A DNA stretch of 64,000 nt from Methylobacterium tardum (GTDB lineage Bacteria > Pseudomonadota > Alphaproteobacteria > Rhizobiales > Beijerinckiaceae). Below, in pieces: positions 39,775 to 48,671 of the stretch (positions are counted from its first letter, which is position 1; each line of letters starts with the position of its first letter). The notes beneath the pieces are model-generated. The model saw only the letters and a program-made list of their open reading frames with translations. It was not told the origin of the DNA and did not search any database. The stretch covers positions 4,843,501-4,907,500 of the forward strand of contig NZ_CP097484.1 of the NCBI RefSeq assembly GCF_023546765.1, in the 5' to 3' direction. A program made the position numbers and the translations under genes.

Positions 39775-40114
39775 CGAGGCCGGCTATGGCGATAAACGTT
39801 CTTCGCAATAAACCTATCGGACCCGGGGGCGGTACCCGGCGCCTCCACCCGAACCCAGGACATGCTGCCGCAAGGCGCGTGACCGCGAGCCTGGGTTCCG
39901 GCGGGGGCGAAATAGGATCGGCGAGGGCGTAAAGGTTGGACTTTCGCTCGGCATGGTTCCGCCGTTATCGGGCCTTTGCAATAGTTGCCAACGACAACTT
40001 TGCTCCGGTGGCGGTGGCCGCGTAAGCGGTCCCCAATACCGACCTAAAGACCTAGCGGGTAGCACCGCATAGGCGGGGTTCGGAGGCACCTGGCAACAGA
40101 AGCCTCCACTCATT
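39775..40114 (+). ncRNA. ssrA: tmRNA 1, circularly permuted two-piece gene (tag ANDNFAPVAVAA)
   Basis: Order on the plus strand: acceptor piece (3' end at 39849, CGCCTCC then discriminator A and CC), intervening loop (39850-39902), then the coding piece from 39903. The loop folds through GAACCCAGG (39851-39859) and CCTGGGTTC (39890-39898). The coding piece starts GGGGGCGAAATAGG; GGGGGCG pairs with CGCCTCC and gives the G3-U70 alanine identity pair. The tag frame runs 39987-40025: ANDNFAPVAVAA then TAA. A CCTGGCAACAGAAGCC motif follows, with CTCATT at 40109-40114. The 5' end of the acceptor piece is approximate. sspB, the adaptor that binds such tags for ClpXP, starts 60 bases downstream. Confidence 0.93.
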
Positions 40115-40173
40115 CCTCGGTCCGGCCATCCGCGGCGGGGCGCCGGGCAGACCGGGCTAGAGCGCGACCGCAG

Positions 40174-40800
40174 ATGGCAGACGACCTGATCCGCTACGAT
40201 CTCCTGGTACAGGACGCCCTGCGCGGCGTCGTGCGCAAGGTGCTGACCGACGCGGCCCGCGAGGGGCTGATGGGCGAGCACCATTTCTACGTCTCGTTCC
40301 GGACGGAAGCGCCCGGCGTGCGGATGTCGCAGGCCCTCCGCGAGAAGTACCCGCAGGACATGACGATCGTCCTGCAGCACCAGTTCTGGGACCTCAACGT
40401 CACCGAGCACGCCTTCGAGGTCGGCCTGTCCTTCTCGGGCGTGCCGGAGCGCCTGCTGGTGCCGTTCGACGCCCTGTCGGGCTTCTTCGACCCCTCCGTG
40501 CAGTTCGGCCTGAAGTTCGACCTCAGCGAGGCCGGCGAGACCCCCGAGGAGGCGAACACCGCCCCGGCCAAGCCCGGCCCGCGCGGGGCCGGTTCGGAGC
40601 CCAGCGAGGTGCGGCCCAAGAGCGCCGGCCTCGCCACGATCGGCGCGAGCGCGCCGAAGGGACTTCCCGCGCCCGCCGCCCAGGGCGAGAAGGCCGCCGG
40701 CACGTCCGACGACAAGGCGCCCCGCCCCGCCGCCAAGAAGGAGGGCGAGGAGGGCAGCGCCGAGGTCGTGAGCCTGGACGCCTTCCGCAAGAAGAGCTGA
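40174..40800 (+). CDS. sspB: SspB, ClpXP adaptor for ssrA-tagged proteins
   Basis: A 208-residue adaptor. The N-terminal substrate-binding domain includes HHFYVSFRTEAPGVRMSQALREKYP and FWDLNVTEHAFEVGLSFSG (alphaproteobacterial SspB). An Ala/Pro/Lys-rich linker (about 125-195) follows, and a C-terminal ClpX-binding tail (VVSLDAFRKK). SspB delivers tmRNA-tagged proteins to ClpXP. In alphaproteobacteria it contacts the N-terminal part of the tag, and ANDN is kept in both tags of this window. It is the first gene after tmRNA 1. Confidence 0.93.
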   Translation: MADDLIRYDLLVQDALRGVVRKVLTDAAREGLMGEHHFYVSFRTEAPGVRMSQALREKYPQDMTIVLQHQFWDLNVTEHAFEVGLSFSGVPERLLVPFDALSGFFDPSVQFGLKFDLSEAGETPEEANTAPAKPGPRGAGSEPSEVRPKSAGLATIGASAPKGLPAPAAQGEKAAGTSDDKAPRPAAKKEGEEGSAEVVSLDAFRKKS

Positions 40801-40803
40801 ACT

Positions 40804-40831
40804 TCCCCGGCCGACTCGACGGCCGGGGGTT
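40804..40831 (+). terminator. probable terminator after sspB
   Basis: TCCCCGGCCG-type stem (CCCCGGCCG at 40805-40813) pairs with CGGCCGGGG around ACTCGA, but only GTT follows. It is strong as a hairpin but weak in its T-run. Confidence 0.5.
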
Positions 40832-40837
40832 CATGCG

Positions 40838-41266
40838 GTGGACGACACGGTCGAGCAGCCGATGCTGTCGGCGAGCGAGTGGACGCATCGCGCCAAGCGC
40901 TTCAACGAAGGCGTGAAGCTTACCGCGACGGTCTTCAACGCCACGGCGATCCTGACACTCGGAACGGCCTTCATAACGCTGCTGGTTCAGCACCCGACGG
41001 CTGTCCTGACGAGCGGCGGATGGGCTTTCCTGCTGGCAGCCCTCCTCCTACATCTGATCGGTCAGATCGCGCTTCATTTGTTCCTGCGGGCGGAGGAAGA
41101 GCGACATGCCACAGACCTATGCTCTCCAGATCCCGGTCGTCGCGGTCGCCGTGTCGGCGCCGGGCCTCGGAGGCTTGTTCGTCGCCGCACGGATCTACGA
41201 CCGCAACACGCGCAAGCTCGAAGCGCGGCAGGGCGATTAGGCCCGCCGCTCGGCCTCCATGCGTAA
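40838..41266 (+). CDS. small membrane protein with two hydrophobic segments, 3' end doubtful
   Basis: From GTG 40838 (ATG 40862 also possible) the frame encodes a soluble start, then two membrane helices at about 29-52 and 61-82 and RAEEER near residue 88. Beyond about 41100 the sequence turns Arg/Pro-rich and overlaps a better small ORF in another frame (41106-41240), so the true end may be near 41105 or a frameshift may be present. No family is recognised. Confidence 0.45.
   Translation: MDDTVEQPMLSASEWTHRAKRFNEGVKLTATVFNATAILTLGTAFITLLVQHPTAVLTSGGWAFLLAALLLHLIGQIALHLFLRAEEERHATDLCSPDPGRRGRRVGAGPRRLVRRRTDLRPQHAQARSAAGRLGPPLGLHA
41106..41240 (+). CDS. 44-residue single-helix membrane protein
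   Basis: ATG 41106 encodes MPQTYALQIPVVAVAVSAPG followed by GLGGLFVAARIYDRNTRKLEA and stop: one hydrophobic helix with a basic cytoplasmic tail. GGAAGAG lies a few bases upstream. It overlaps the upstream small membrane gene in another frame and touches the 3' end of the convergent P450 gene by four bases. Such mini-proteins are often missed in annotation. Confidence 0.45.
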   Translation: MPQTYALQIPVVAVAVSAPGLGGLFVAARIYDRNTRKLEARQGD

Positions 41267-42625
41267 GCCGTGCTCCGGCCGGAGCGTTACCCGGTGGAGC
41301 GGCGTGATCGGCGGGTGATCCTCCGGCAGCCGGAAGCGCACCGCCCGGACCACGTGCGCCAGCAGGATCACCGCCTCCTGGATCGAGAAGCTCTGGCCGA
41401 TGCAGACCCGCGGCCCCGCCCCGAACGGCAGGTAGGCGAAGCGCGGGATCGCGTCCCGATTCCCGGGCAGGAAACGCTCCGGCACGAAAGCCTCCGGGTC
41501 CTCCCACAGCAGGTGGTGGCGGTGGAGCACCCAGGGTGCCACCATCACCAGCGAGCCCCGCGGCACCTTGATCCGGCCGAGCCGGTCGTCCCGGATCGCC
41601 TGCCGGCTGAGGAACGGCACCGGCGGGAACAGCCGCATCGCCTCCTCGATCACCGCCCGGGTGAAGGGCAGGCGCTCGACGGCGAAATCCCCCGGCCCGG
41701 CCGCGTCGACTTCGGCCTCGACCCGCGCCTGAGCGGCGGGATCCTGCGACAGGCAGTAGAGCGCCCAGGTCAGGGAATTGGCCGTGGTCTCGTGGCCGGC
41801 GGCGATGAAGGTGACGATGTTGGCCTTCACGGCGAGGTCCGAGAGCCCGTTGCCGGTCTCGGGATCCTGCGCGGCGAGCAGCAGCGTCAGCAGGTCCCGG
41901 GGCGCCTCGCCCTGCCCCATCAGCGCCTTGCGCCGGGCGATGAGCGCGTCGACCACCTCGGCGAAGAAGCGGCCCGCCGGGCGCGCCCGCAGGCGGCCGA
42001 TCCGCGGCACGAAATCGGGCACGCCGAACACGTCGAGGGGATCGATCGGCCCCACCGCCTCCAGGAAGCGCGTGATGGCGCGGCCCAGCGCGTCGGGATC
42101 GCTCGGCAGCCCCTGCGTGAAGATCGTCCGCTCCAGCACGTCGAGGGTGACGCGGGTCATCTCCAGGGCGACGTCGACCGGCTTGCCGTCGCGCCGGACG
42201 AGGCGGCGGCCGAGCCGCGCCCCGGCGGCGTTCATCGCGTCAGAGAAGCCCTGGACCGTGCGGGCGTTGAAGATCGGCGCCAGCGTCCGACGCTGGAGCC
42301 GCCACTCGTCGCCCTCGGCGCTGAGCAGGCCGTTGCCGAGCCCCGGGGCCAGGACCCGCCGCTGCAGGTCGTCCTTGCGGTAACCGTCGGCGTTCTCGAT
42401 CAGCAGGTAGCGGATCAGCGCCGGGTCGCTCACCAGGGTGATCCGGCCCATCGCGCTCTCGGCCGCCACGACCGGCAGCTTGAAATGCGCGTCCATCCAG
42501 GTGGTGATCGGATTCTTCCGGGCCGCCCGCAGGAACTCGAACAGGCCGAGCGGCTCCTTCAGCGGGGGCGGCACGGTCGGGCGAAACCGCGTGGCGGGCT
42601 CGGGCAGATCGATCGTGGCGCTCAT
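41237..42625 (-). CDS. cytochrome P450, second copy
   Basis: A 462-residue P450, longer than the one at 12984. I-helix [13 protein letters not shown], ExxR in [18 protein letters not shown], and haem loop [15 protein letters not shown] with the Cys ligand near residue 410. The AGHETT motif and length suggest a CYP102/CYP4-like fatty-acid or lipid hydroxylase type, but no reductase domain is fused. ATG 42625. It is divergent from fumC and no redox partner is adjacent. Confidence 0.9.
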   Translation of the reverse strand: MSATIDLPEPATRFRPTVPPPLKEPLGLFEFLRAARKNPITTWMDAHFKLPVVAAESAMGRITLVSDPALIRYLLIENADGYRKDDLQRRVLAPGLGNGLLSAEGDEWRLQRRTLAPIFNARTVQGFSDAMNAAGARLGRRLVRRDGKPVDVALEMTRVTLDVLERTIFTQGLPSDPDALGRAITRFLEAVGPIDPLDVFGVPDFVPRIGRLRARPAGRFFAEVVDALIARRKALMGQGEAPRDLLTLLLAAQDPETGNGLSDLAVKANIVTFIAAGHETTANSLTWALYCLSQDPAAQARVEAEVDAAGPGDFAVERLPFTRAVIEEAMRLFPPVPFLSRQAIRDDRLGRIKVPRGSLVMVAPWVLHRHHLLWEDPEAFVPERFLPGNRDAIPRFAYLPFGAGPRVCIGQSFSIQEAVILLAHVVRAVRFRLPEDHPPITPLHRVTLRPEHGLRMEAERRA

Positions 42626-42746
42626 CGGCTCCTTGTCCGGCGGGAACAGAGCCCCGCCCTTGTCGGCGCGCCGGGAAAACCGGCATCGCGATTCCCCCGC
42701 GCCTCATTTAAGTAGGCACCGCACTGCACCAGACGTAGAGGCCACG

Positions 42747-44156
42747 ATGTCGCCCACCGAGACAGCCACCCGCACCGAGTCCGACACCTTCGGGCCGATC
42801 GAGGTTCCGGCGCATCGCTACTGGGGCGCGCAGACGCAGCGCTCGATCCAGAACTTCAAGATCGGCACCGACCGGATGCCGGCGCCGCTGGTGCACGCCC
42901 TCGGGGTGGTGAAGCAGGCCGCCGCCCTGGTGAACAAGGATCTCGGCGCCCTCGACCCGAAGCTCGCCGACGCCATCGCGGCCTCGGCCGCCGAGGTGGT
43001 GGAGGGCCGCCACGACGACGAGTTCCCGCTCGTCATCTACCAGACCGGCTCGGGCACCCAGTCGAACATGAACGCCAACGAGGTGATCGCCAGCCTCGCC
43101 AATGAGCGGCTCGGCGGCCACCGCGGCGGCAAGTCGCCGGTCCACCCGAACGACCATTGCAACCGCGGCCAGTCCTCCAACGACACCTTCCCCACCGCCA
43201 TGCACATCGCGGTGGCCCGCGAGATCCAGGGCCGCCTGTTGCCGGCGCTCAGCCACCTGCACGCGGCGCTCGACGCCAAGGCCAAGGAATTCGAGTCGAT
43301 CGTCAAGATCGGCCGCACCCACCTGCAGGACGCGACGCCGGTCTCGCTCGGCCAGGAATTCTCCGGCTACGTCGCGCAGGTCGCGCTCGGCGGCTCGCGG
43401 GTCGCCGCGACCCTGCCGGGTGTCCTGGCCCTCGCCCAGGGCGGAACCGCGGTCGGCACCGGCCTCAACGCCCATCCGGAATTCGCCGAGCGCTTCGCCG
43501 CCAAGGTCGCCGAGCTGACCGGCCTGCCCTTCACCTCGGCGGAGAACAAGTTCGAGGCGCTCGCCACCCACGACGCCCTGGTGTTCACGCAGGGTGCCCT
43601 GTCGGCGCTGGCCGCCGGCCTGTTCAAGATCGCCCAGGACATCCGCTTCCTCGCCTCGGGCCCGCGCTCCGGCCTCGGCGAGCTGTCGCTGCCCGAGAAC
43701 GAGCCCGGCTCGTCGATCATGCCCGGCAAGGTCAACCCGACCCAGTGCGAGGCCCTGACGATGGTCTGCGCCCAGGTGATCGGCAACGGCACCACGGTGA
43801 GCTTCGCCGGCTCCCAGGGCAATTTCGAGCTCAACGTGTTCAAGCCGGTGATCGCCAACGCGGTGTTGCAGTCGATCCGCCTGCTCGCCGACGCGGCCGT
43901 GAGCTTCACCGACAATTGCGTCGTCGGCATCAAGGCCAACGAGGACAAGATCGCCGACCTGATGAGCCGCTCGCTCATGCTGGTCACCGCGCTCGCCCCC
44001 TCGATCGGCTACGACAAGGCCGCCGAGATCGCCAAGACCGCGCACAAGAACGGCACGACCCTCAAGGAGGAGGCCCTGCGCCTCGGCTACGTCACCGAGG
44101 AGGAGTTCGAGCGCGTGGTCCGGCCGGAGACCATGCTGGCCCCCAGCGCCGATTAA
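42747..44156 (+). CDS. fumC: class II fumarate hydratase
   Basis: A 469-residue cytoplasmic TCA cycle enzyme. The signature [11 protein letters not shown] is at about 320, with the upstream substrate motifs [13 protein letters not shown] and [13 protein letters not shown]. Length is standard. ATG 42747 has GAGG nearby and gives [21 protein letters not shown]; a longer frame to 42438 is unsupported. It is followed by a DUF4169 gene and a small RHH gene, a common alphaproteobacterial arrangement. Confidence 0.97.
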   Translation: MSPTETATRTESDTFGPIEVPAHRYWGAQTQRSIQNFKIGTDRMPAPLVHALGVVKQAAALVNKDLGALDPKLADAIAASAAEVVEGRHDDEFPLVIYQTGSGTQSNMNANEVIASLANERLGGHRGGKSPVHPNDHCNRGQSSNDTFPTAMHIAVAREIQGRLLPALSHLHAALDAKAKEFESIVKIGRTHLQDATPVSLGQEFSGYVAQVALGGSRVAATLPGVLALAQGGTAVGTGLNAHPEFAERFAAKVAELTGLPFTSAENKFEALATHDALVFTQGALSALAAGLFKIAQDIRFLASGPRSGLGELSLPENEPGSSIMPGKVNPTQCEALTMVCAQVIGNGTTVSFAGSQGNFELNVFKPVIANAVLQSIRLLADAAVSFTDNCVVGIKANEDKIADLMSRSLMLVTALAPSIGYDKAAEIAKTAHKNGTTLKEEALRLGYVTEEEFERVVRPETMLAPSAD

Positions 44157-44215
44157 GTTTGCGACCTGGCCGGCGCGGATGTCCTGCGCCGGCCGCCATT
44201 GCCGGGAGGCGATCC

Positions 44216-44419
44216 ATGGCCGAGATCATCAACCTGCGTCAGGTCCGCAAGGCGAAGGCCCGCGCCGAGGCCGACACGAAAGCCGAGGCCAACCGGATCG
44301 CCTTCGGACAGCCGAAGAAGGCCAAGACGCTCCAGCAGCGCCGCAAGGTCCTGGAGACCGAGCGGCACGAGGGCCACCGCCTGGAGCGGGCCGCCTCCGA
44401 GCCCGATACCGCAAAATGA
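44216..44419 (+). CDS. DUF4169 family protein
   Basis: A 67-residue, highly charged helical protein (INLRQVRKAKARAE at the start, then LQQRRKVLETERHEGHRL). It matches the small DUF4169 family often found directly after fumC. GGGAGG lies about seven bases before ATG 44216. No function is established. It is followed 70 bases later by a ribbon-helix-helix protein. Confidence 0.75.
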   Translation: MAEIINLRQVRKAKARAEADTKAEANRIAFGQPKKAKTLQQRRKVLETERHEGHRLERAASEPDTAK

Positions 44420-44489
44420 TCCTGTCGCTCCCCGGCCGGCGTCCTTGCGAGCGGAGCGAAGCGGGGATGGGGCGCGCAGCCGATCCCGC

Positions 44490-44714
44490 ATGAGCGCCGG
44501 CGTCACCAAGCGCTCCGTGATGATCGCAGGCCACCGCACCAGCGTCTCCCTGGAGGATCCGTTCTGGGCGGCGCTGCGCGAGGTCGCGGAAGCGCGCGGC
44601 CAGTCGGTCCAGGCGCTCATCGGCGCGATCGACGCCGGGCGCGGCGCGCAGAACCTGTCCTCGGCGATCCGGGTGTTCGTGCTGGAGGCCGTGCGGGCGA
44701 TCCCGGAAACGTGA
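44490..44714 (+). CDS. small ribbon-helix-helix domain protein
   Basis: A 74-residue protein with GHRTSVSLEDPFWAALREVA, the beta strand and first helix of a ribbon-helix-helix fold, followed by VQALIGAIDAGR. It matches the RHH_4-like proteins that follow fumC and DUF4169 in this lineage. Such domains bind DNA, but the target is unknown. There is no toxin partner beside it, so it is not called an antitoxin. Confidence 0.7.
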   Translation: MSAGVTKRSVMIAGHRTSVSLEDPFWAALREVAEARGQSVQALIGAIDAGRGAQNLSSAIRVFVLEAVRAIPET

Positions 44715-44795
44715 GCGCCCTGCGCCCTGTCCGCTCCCGTCATCCTGAATATGTTGCGACGATCGCGTGACAAAACCACGCAGGAAGGATCGTCC

Positions 44796-45422
44796 ATGGC
44801 CAATCGCGAACCGCTGCTCAAGCCCGTCCCCATCGCCGAGCTGCGCCCGACGCAGATGACGGTGGGCTACCGGGAGGTGGCGGAGAAGCGGCGGCGCTGG
44901 CGGGACTACGACGGCGAGAAGAAGAAGGAATTTCTCGGCGCTCACATGATCCCGACGCTGCTCGGGCCGAAGAAGCACCACTACATCATCGACCACCACC
45001 ACCTGTCCCGGGCCCTGCACGAAGAGGGCGTCGAGAGCGTGCTGGTCACCGTAGTGGCGGACCTGCACTACCTCGACAAGGACGCCTTCTGGACGGTGTG
45101 CGATCACAAGTCCTGGGTGCATCCCTACGATGCCGAGGGCGTGCGTCAGCACTTCAAGGACATCCCGAAGTCGATCGATGCGCTGGTGGACGACCCCTAC
45201 CGCAGCCTCGCCGGCGAGCTGCGCCGGGCCGGCGGCTTCGCCAAGGACACGACGCCGTTCAGCGAGTTCCTCTGGGCCGACTTCCTGCGGCGGAACATCA
45301 AGGAGAAGCGCATCGAGAACGACTTCGACGCCGCCCTGGAGAAAGCGATGGGCCTCGCCAAGTCGAAGGATGCCGACTACCTGCCCGGCTGGTGCGGGCC
45401 GGTGACGCGCCGCCAGCACTGA
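44796..45422 (+). CDS. ParB-like nuclease-fold protein
   Basis: A 208-residue protein with a ParB-like core. PVPIAELRPTQMTVGYREV opens it, and DYDGEKKKEFLGAHMIPTLLGP and HYIIDHHHLSRALHEEG follow; the DHHH segment is the likely metal or catalytic site. It matches the ParBc_2 family rather than chromosomal ParB; no ParA or parS is adjacent. ATG 44796 is chosen by the AGGAAGGA element; the frame to 44751 is unsupported. Its role is unknown. Confidence 0.78.
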   Translation: MANREPLLKPVPIAELRPTQMTVGYREVAEKRRRWRDYDGEKKKEFLGAHMIPTLLGPKKHHYIIDHHHLSRALHEEGVESVLVTVVADLHYLDKDAFWTVCDHKSWVHPYDAEGVRQHFKDIPKSIDALVDDPYRSLAGELRRAGGFAKDTTPFSEFLWADFLRRNIKEKRIENDFDAALEKAMGLAKSKDADYLPGWCGPVTRRQH

Positions 45423-45462
45423 GGGCCGCGGCCCGGCTCGAAGCGTCGAAGCGCGAAGGGCC

Positions 45463-45876
45463 TTACTTGGTGATCCGCACCGAGACAGGATCGCTGCCGG
45501 GAAAGCTCTCCTCCAGCGCATCGTCGAGCCGCGCGTGCATCGGGTCCGGATGGTTCTCCGGCAGGCGGCGGTCCGGCATCGCCGTCGCGGACGGGACGAG
45601 GGTCAGGCGCCGTCGCTCCGCGGCGGTCCGGAAGGCCTCGTAGACGAGCAATCCGAAGCCGGCCGCGATCAGTAGCGCCGGCACGGGATTGAGCCGGACA
45701 TCTTGGGCGATCCGCTCCACGGTCTCGCTCGCGGCCTGCCCCGAGCGGCGCAGATCGGCCAAGTCGCGCGGAATCCCCGGCTGGTTGAACCGGGCCTGCA
45801 GATCGGCCAGCGTCCGGTCCAGGCGCCCGCGGCTCGCCTCGACGTCTCGTTCCAGCTTGTCCGGCGCGTCGCTCAT
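45463..45876 (-). CDS. DUF3618 family membrane protein
   Basis: A 137-residue protein. The N-terminal helical part (KLERDVEASRGRLDRTLADLQ) matches DUF3618. One membrane helix is at about 66-82. The tail is acidic (LDDALEESFPGSDPVSV), as in Rhizobiales stress-linked proteins. Its start overlaps the stop of the holin-like gene by four bases. Membership in a four-gene envelope operon is clear, but the function is unknown. Confidence 0.8.
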   Translation of the reverse strand: MSDAPDKLERDVEASRGRLDRTLADLQARFNQPGIPRDLADLRRSGQAASETVERIAQDVRLNPVPALLIAAGFGLLVYEAFRTAAERRRLTLVPSATAMPDRRLPENHPDPMHARLDDALEESFPGSDPVSVRITK

Positions 45877-46268
45877 GTGTCCATCCGTTCCGTCAGAACC
45901 TGCGCGTCCTGCTTGACCTGCCGCCCCGTCCGGGTCGGCTCCAGTGTGGACAGCGACGTCTTGCTGCGTCCGAACAGGCCGAGGCCGATCGCCAGCAGGA
46001 GGAAGACGCCGCCCACGATCAACGCGGCCAGCGCGTCCGACTGCACGAGGACGGCAATGCCCTTCACCAGGGCGAGGAGCAGCGTGAACAGGCCCGCGAT
46101 GGCGAACACCGCCGCCACGAGCAGCAGGCTGAGCCCGAAGCTGATGCGATGGACGCCCTGCGCAAGCTCGGTGCGGAACAGCGTGATCTCGCTGCCGACG
46201 AGGTCCCGCAATTCGCGGACCGCATCGCCGACCAGGGTTGGGATGCTGCGCAAGCCCGGCTCAGCCAT
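45873..46268 (-). CDS. phage holin family (Holin-X-like) membrane protein
   Basis: A 131-residue protein with a helical start (AVRELRDLVGSEITLFRTEL) and two membrane helices (about 48-70 and 80-100), fitting the Actinobacterial Holin-X-like family, which despite its name is usually chromosomal and not phage-linked. ATG 46268. It lies between the frameshifted gene at 46278-46719 and DUF3618 in one operon. No lysin or other phage gene is nearby. Confidence 0.78.
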   Translation of the reverse strand: MAEPGLRSIPTLVGDAVRELRDLVGSEITLFRTELAQGVHRISFGLSLLLVAAVFAIAGLFTLLLALVKGIAVLVQSDALAALIVGGVFLLLAIGLGLFGRSKTSLSTLEPTRTGRQVKQDAQVLTERMDT

Positions 46269-46277
46269 GACGTCCTC

Positions 46278-46719
46278 CTAAAGGTCCGGTGTCGGGAAGA
46301 CATCGACCGGAATCACGGCATGCGAGCGCGGGATCGGGCGGATCTTCGAAGCATTCAACGTGCGGTACAGCGCGAACCCGGCCAGGACGGCCGCCGCGGT
46401 CGCCAAGGCGGGACGGCGCCGGATGGCGGCGTGCACCTCGTCGTACATCTCACTGAACGAGCGGCGCGATGCTGTCGGCCAATTCGTCAACGCCGAGCGC
46501 GGCCTGCCCGAAGAATTCCTTCAGCTGCGGCAGCCCGTCGAAGTTGCTGCCGGTGTCGCGGATCGCGTCACCGACATCCGAGACCAGCCGAGCCGCGTCG
46601 GCCTTGCGCTTGTCGGCATAGCCCTGGGTCTGCTGGCGCAGCGTCTCCGCCAGGCTCTGAGCCGCGCCGGCATCGGGATCGGCGGCGCGGGATCCCTGAT
46701 CCTGAGCACCATTCGGCAT
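46278..46719 (-). CDS. stress-type membrane protein, apparent GC-dinucleotide frameshift
   Basis: The N-terminal part (from ATG 46719, AGGAG upstream) contains QTQGYADKRKADAARLVSDV and FDGLPQLKEFFGQAA. Its frame ends at 46450 just after LADSIA. In the next frame the continuation RRSFSEMYDEVHAAIRRRPA, one membrane helix and a tail ending at 46278 follow. Family members I know read straight through (GVDELADSIxxRSFSE), so a lost GC pair in GCGC at about 46455 is the likely break. An alternative is two overlapping genes, with the second starting at ATG about 46446. It is first gene of the operon with the holin-like and DUF3618 genes. Confidence 0.6.
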
Positions 46720-46881
46720 GACGCGACTCCTGTAAGGCACTCTGGATCAGGAAAACCGCAAGCCTTGAATACCGTTCCGCTGCTCCGACGCGTCAGCGGA
46801 CTCCATCGCCGGGACGAACGGCGCTGTTCGAGCCGTGTCGATGCGGCCGCCCGGCCGCGCCCCTCGGCGCAGCCTCTCCCC

Positions 46882-47301
46882 TCAAGCCTGCGAGTAGCCT
46901 CCGGCGGGCCGTTTGTGGATGAATCCGAAATACGCCGCGACGACAGCAAGTCCGGCGTGCAGCCACACGTCATTGCCGTAGATCGGCACAAGGCCGAACG
47001 TGGTGCTGGTGGCCGGGATCAGGCCCAGCACGGTCAGAAGCCCGTAGATGAGCGCCACGCCCCGTCCATAGTGGATCGAGCCGATGACGGTCCGCGCCGC
47101 CAGGAGGCCCCAGACGCCGAACGCCAGGTGCACGAGGTTGTGCAGCACATTGACCGGAAACAGCCCGAGCGCGAGCCGGGACTCGGACGTCACGACCATG
47201 CCGGGATGCGCGTGCTCGGGCGACAGGCCGGGGATGAAGCCGGATATTCCAGCCAGCAGGAACACGACGCCAAAGACGGCGGCGAAAGCGCGAACGGACA
47301 T
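46882..47301 (-). CDS. DUF4383 family membrane protein
   Basis: A 139-residue protein with four membrane helices (about 3-22, 48-70, 80-98 and 110-125). It matches DUF4383 with HNLVHLAFGVWGLLA. ATG 47301 has GGAGG five bases upstream. The function is unknown. It is separated by about 160 bases from the four-gene envelope operon on the same strand. Confidence 0.8.
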   Translation of the reverse strand: MSVRAFAAVFGVVFLLAGISGFIPGLSPEHAHPGMVVTSESRLALGLFPVNVLHNLVHLAFGVWGLLAARTVIGSIHYGRGVALIYGLLTVLGLIPATSTTFGLVPIYGNDVWLHAGLAVVAAYFGFIHKRPAGGYSQA

Positions 47302-47940
47302 GAGACCTCCTGTTCCGATGAACCGTCATCGCGCGCTGACCGAGGGTGTTCCTGCGTCGTGCCAGCGCGGGGTGCGGCGGGGCGCGGTCGCCGCGGCGGT
47401 GCGAGCCAGCGCCTCGGCGTGCCACCCGCTCCGCGCCGCACCGTGTCACGGCAGACGCGATGGAGACCGCACCGGTAGCCGGCCGAGAGCCGCGACCGTC
47501 CGTGTTGCGATACGCCTGGGCGCGGGGGCGCTGGCAAGGCGGTGACCAGCTCATGTCCCATCCCCACCCTCATCCTGAGGTGCCGCGTCAGCGGGTCTCA
47601 AAGGAGGGCTCCAGGGATCGCCGCGGCATCTGGAGGGCTCCTTCGAGGCCTCCGCTGCGCTTCGGCAGCTCAGGATGAGGTCGAGGGTAGAAAAGCCCAA
47701 CCCGACGCAACGGCCCGTGTCCTGCCGTCGGCCATCTCGACGTGGTCGGGGACGGCTCTCGAGGACGCCGGCGCCGAGTCGTTCGTCCTCGATCCAGGCC
47801 GGCCCTGCGGAGACCCATCGACGGCTCCAGAATCTCGGGCCTGCACGGCCTGCGGCGACACGGACCGATTGCGGCGGGACCAACCCGGTCGCCGCCGTGT
47901 TGTCCCGTCAGATACTCCTCACACATATCGGCGGAACACG
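47302..47940. other. intergenic region with dispersed repeat B
   Basis: 639 bases without a convincing gene. It carries a copy of repeat B (47562-47682) and a leader just before the Gly-rich gene at 47941. Frames crossing it look like shadows. Confidence 0.5.
47562..47682. repeat. dispersed intergenic repeat B, copy 1
   Basis: It opens CCCTCATCCTGAGGTGCCG, has a middle of GAGGGCTCC and GGAGGGCTCC repeats, and closes GCTCAGGATGAGG, so the ends are inverted. A second copy is at 58456-58582. Non-coding. Confidence 0.7.
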
Positions 47941-48561
47941 ATGAACCGTATCGTCTTGACGGCTGCAACGATCGTTGGCGCGCTGGCGCTGATCCCGGCT
48001 TCGGCCGATGCGCGAGGCTTCGGAGGGGGCGGATTCCGCGGTGGTGGATTCCACGGTGGCGGCTTCGGCGGTGGCTTCCGCGGCGCTGGCCTGGGTGCCG
48101 GCGGCTTTCGCGGCGGCGCCGTCGGCGGCGGCTTCCGAGGCAATGCGCTCGCGGGCGGAGGATTCCGGGGCGGCTTGGCCGGCCGAGGGATCGCCGGCCG
48201 TTCGGGCCTGCGCGGGGCCGGCTTTGTCGGCAATCGCGGGTTTGCCGGACGCGGCTTCCGCCGTGGCGGAGGCTTCGGCTACGGCGGCCTGGGGCTCGGC
48301 GTCGGCTTAGGTCTTGCCGGTGCCGGTCTGGGCTACGGCTACGGGGCCTTCGACGATGGCTATTACGGAGCCGACTTCGGACCGGCCGGCTACGGCGCCG
48401 GCTACGCGCCGGTCGGATACGGCGCCGACCTGGGCACGACCGAATCCGAGGCCACGACGCCGGACAACTCCGTCAGCTACTGCGTCCAGCGCTTCCGGTC
48501 ATACGATCAGCGCACGGGAACCTACCTGGGCAACGATGGCCGTCGGCATCACTGCCCGTAG
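47941..48561 (+). CDS. secreted Gly-rich protein with BA14K-like C-terminus
   Basis: A 206-residue exported protein. The signal peptide is MNRIVLTAATIVGALALIPASADA. A long low-complexity GGGFRGGG-type region (about 25-160) follows, and the end SVSYCVQRFRSYDQRTGTYLG with a final HHCP matches BA14K-type lectin-like proteins; two cysteines may pair. ATG 47941. A strong terminator follows. Confidence 0.72.
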   Translation: MNRIVLTAATIVGALALIPASADARGFGGGGFRGGGFHGGGFGGGFRGAGLGAGGFRGGAVGGGFRGNALAGGGFRGGLAGRGIAGRSGLRGAGFVGNRGFAGRGFRRGGGFGYGGLGLGVGLGLAGAGLGYGYGAFDDGYYGADFGPAGYGAGYAPVGYGADLGTTESEATTPDNSVSYCVQRFRSYDQRTGTYLGNDGRRHHCP

Positions 48562-48591
48562 GCCGCAGCGGCGCGATCCGACCTGACTTGA

Positions 48592-48620
48592 GGCCCCGGG
48601 CGGAGACGTCCCGGGGCCTT
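48592..48620 (+). terminator. terminator of the Gly-rich protein gene
   Basis: GGCCCCGGG pairs with CCCGGGGCC around CGGAGACGT and is followed by TTT. Confidence 0.75.
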
Positions 48621-48671
48621 TGCCTGTCTCGCGCCCATGCCCGGTTCGACGCTCAGGCCTTCGTGGCCGGA

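Noticed and set aside
42708-44045. 445-codon ORF on the minus strand opposite fumC
   Set aside because: Antisense shadow of a highly conserved gene, with repetitive composition and no ribosome binding site.
44490-44714. Ribbon-helix-helix protein considered as an antitoxin
   Set aside because: No toxin gene next to it, and the fumC-DUF4169-RHH order is a standard chromosomal arrangement.
45873-46268. Holin-like gene taken as a sign of prophage
   Set aside because: No lysin, terminase, capsid, integrase or other phage gene lies nearby; this family is commonly chromosomal.
48000-48330. Tandem GGC-rich repeats, considered as a CRISPR or minisatellite
   Set aside because: They are in-frame codons of a Gly-rich secreted protein with irregular spacing and no constant repeat or spacer pattern.
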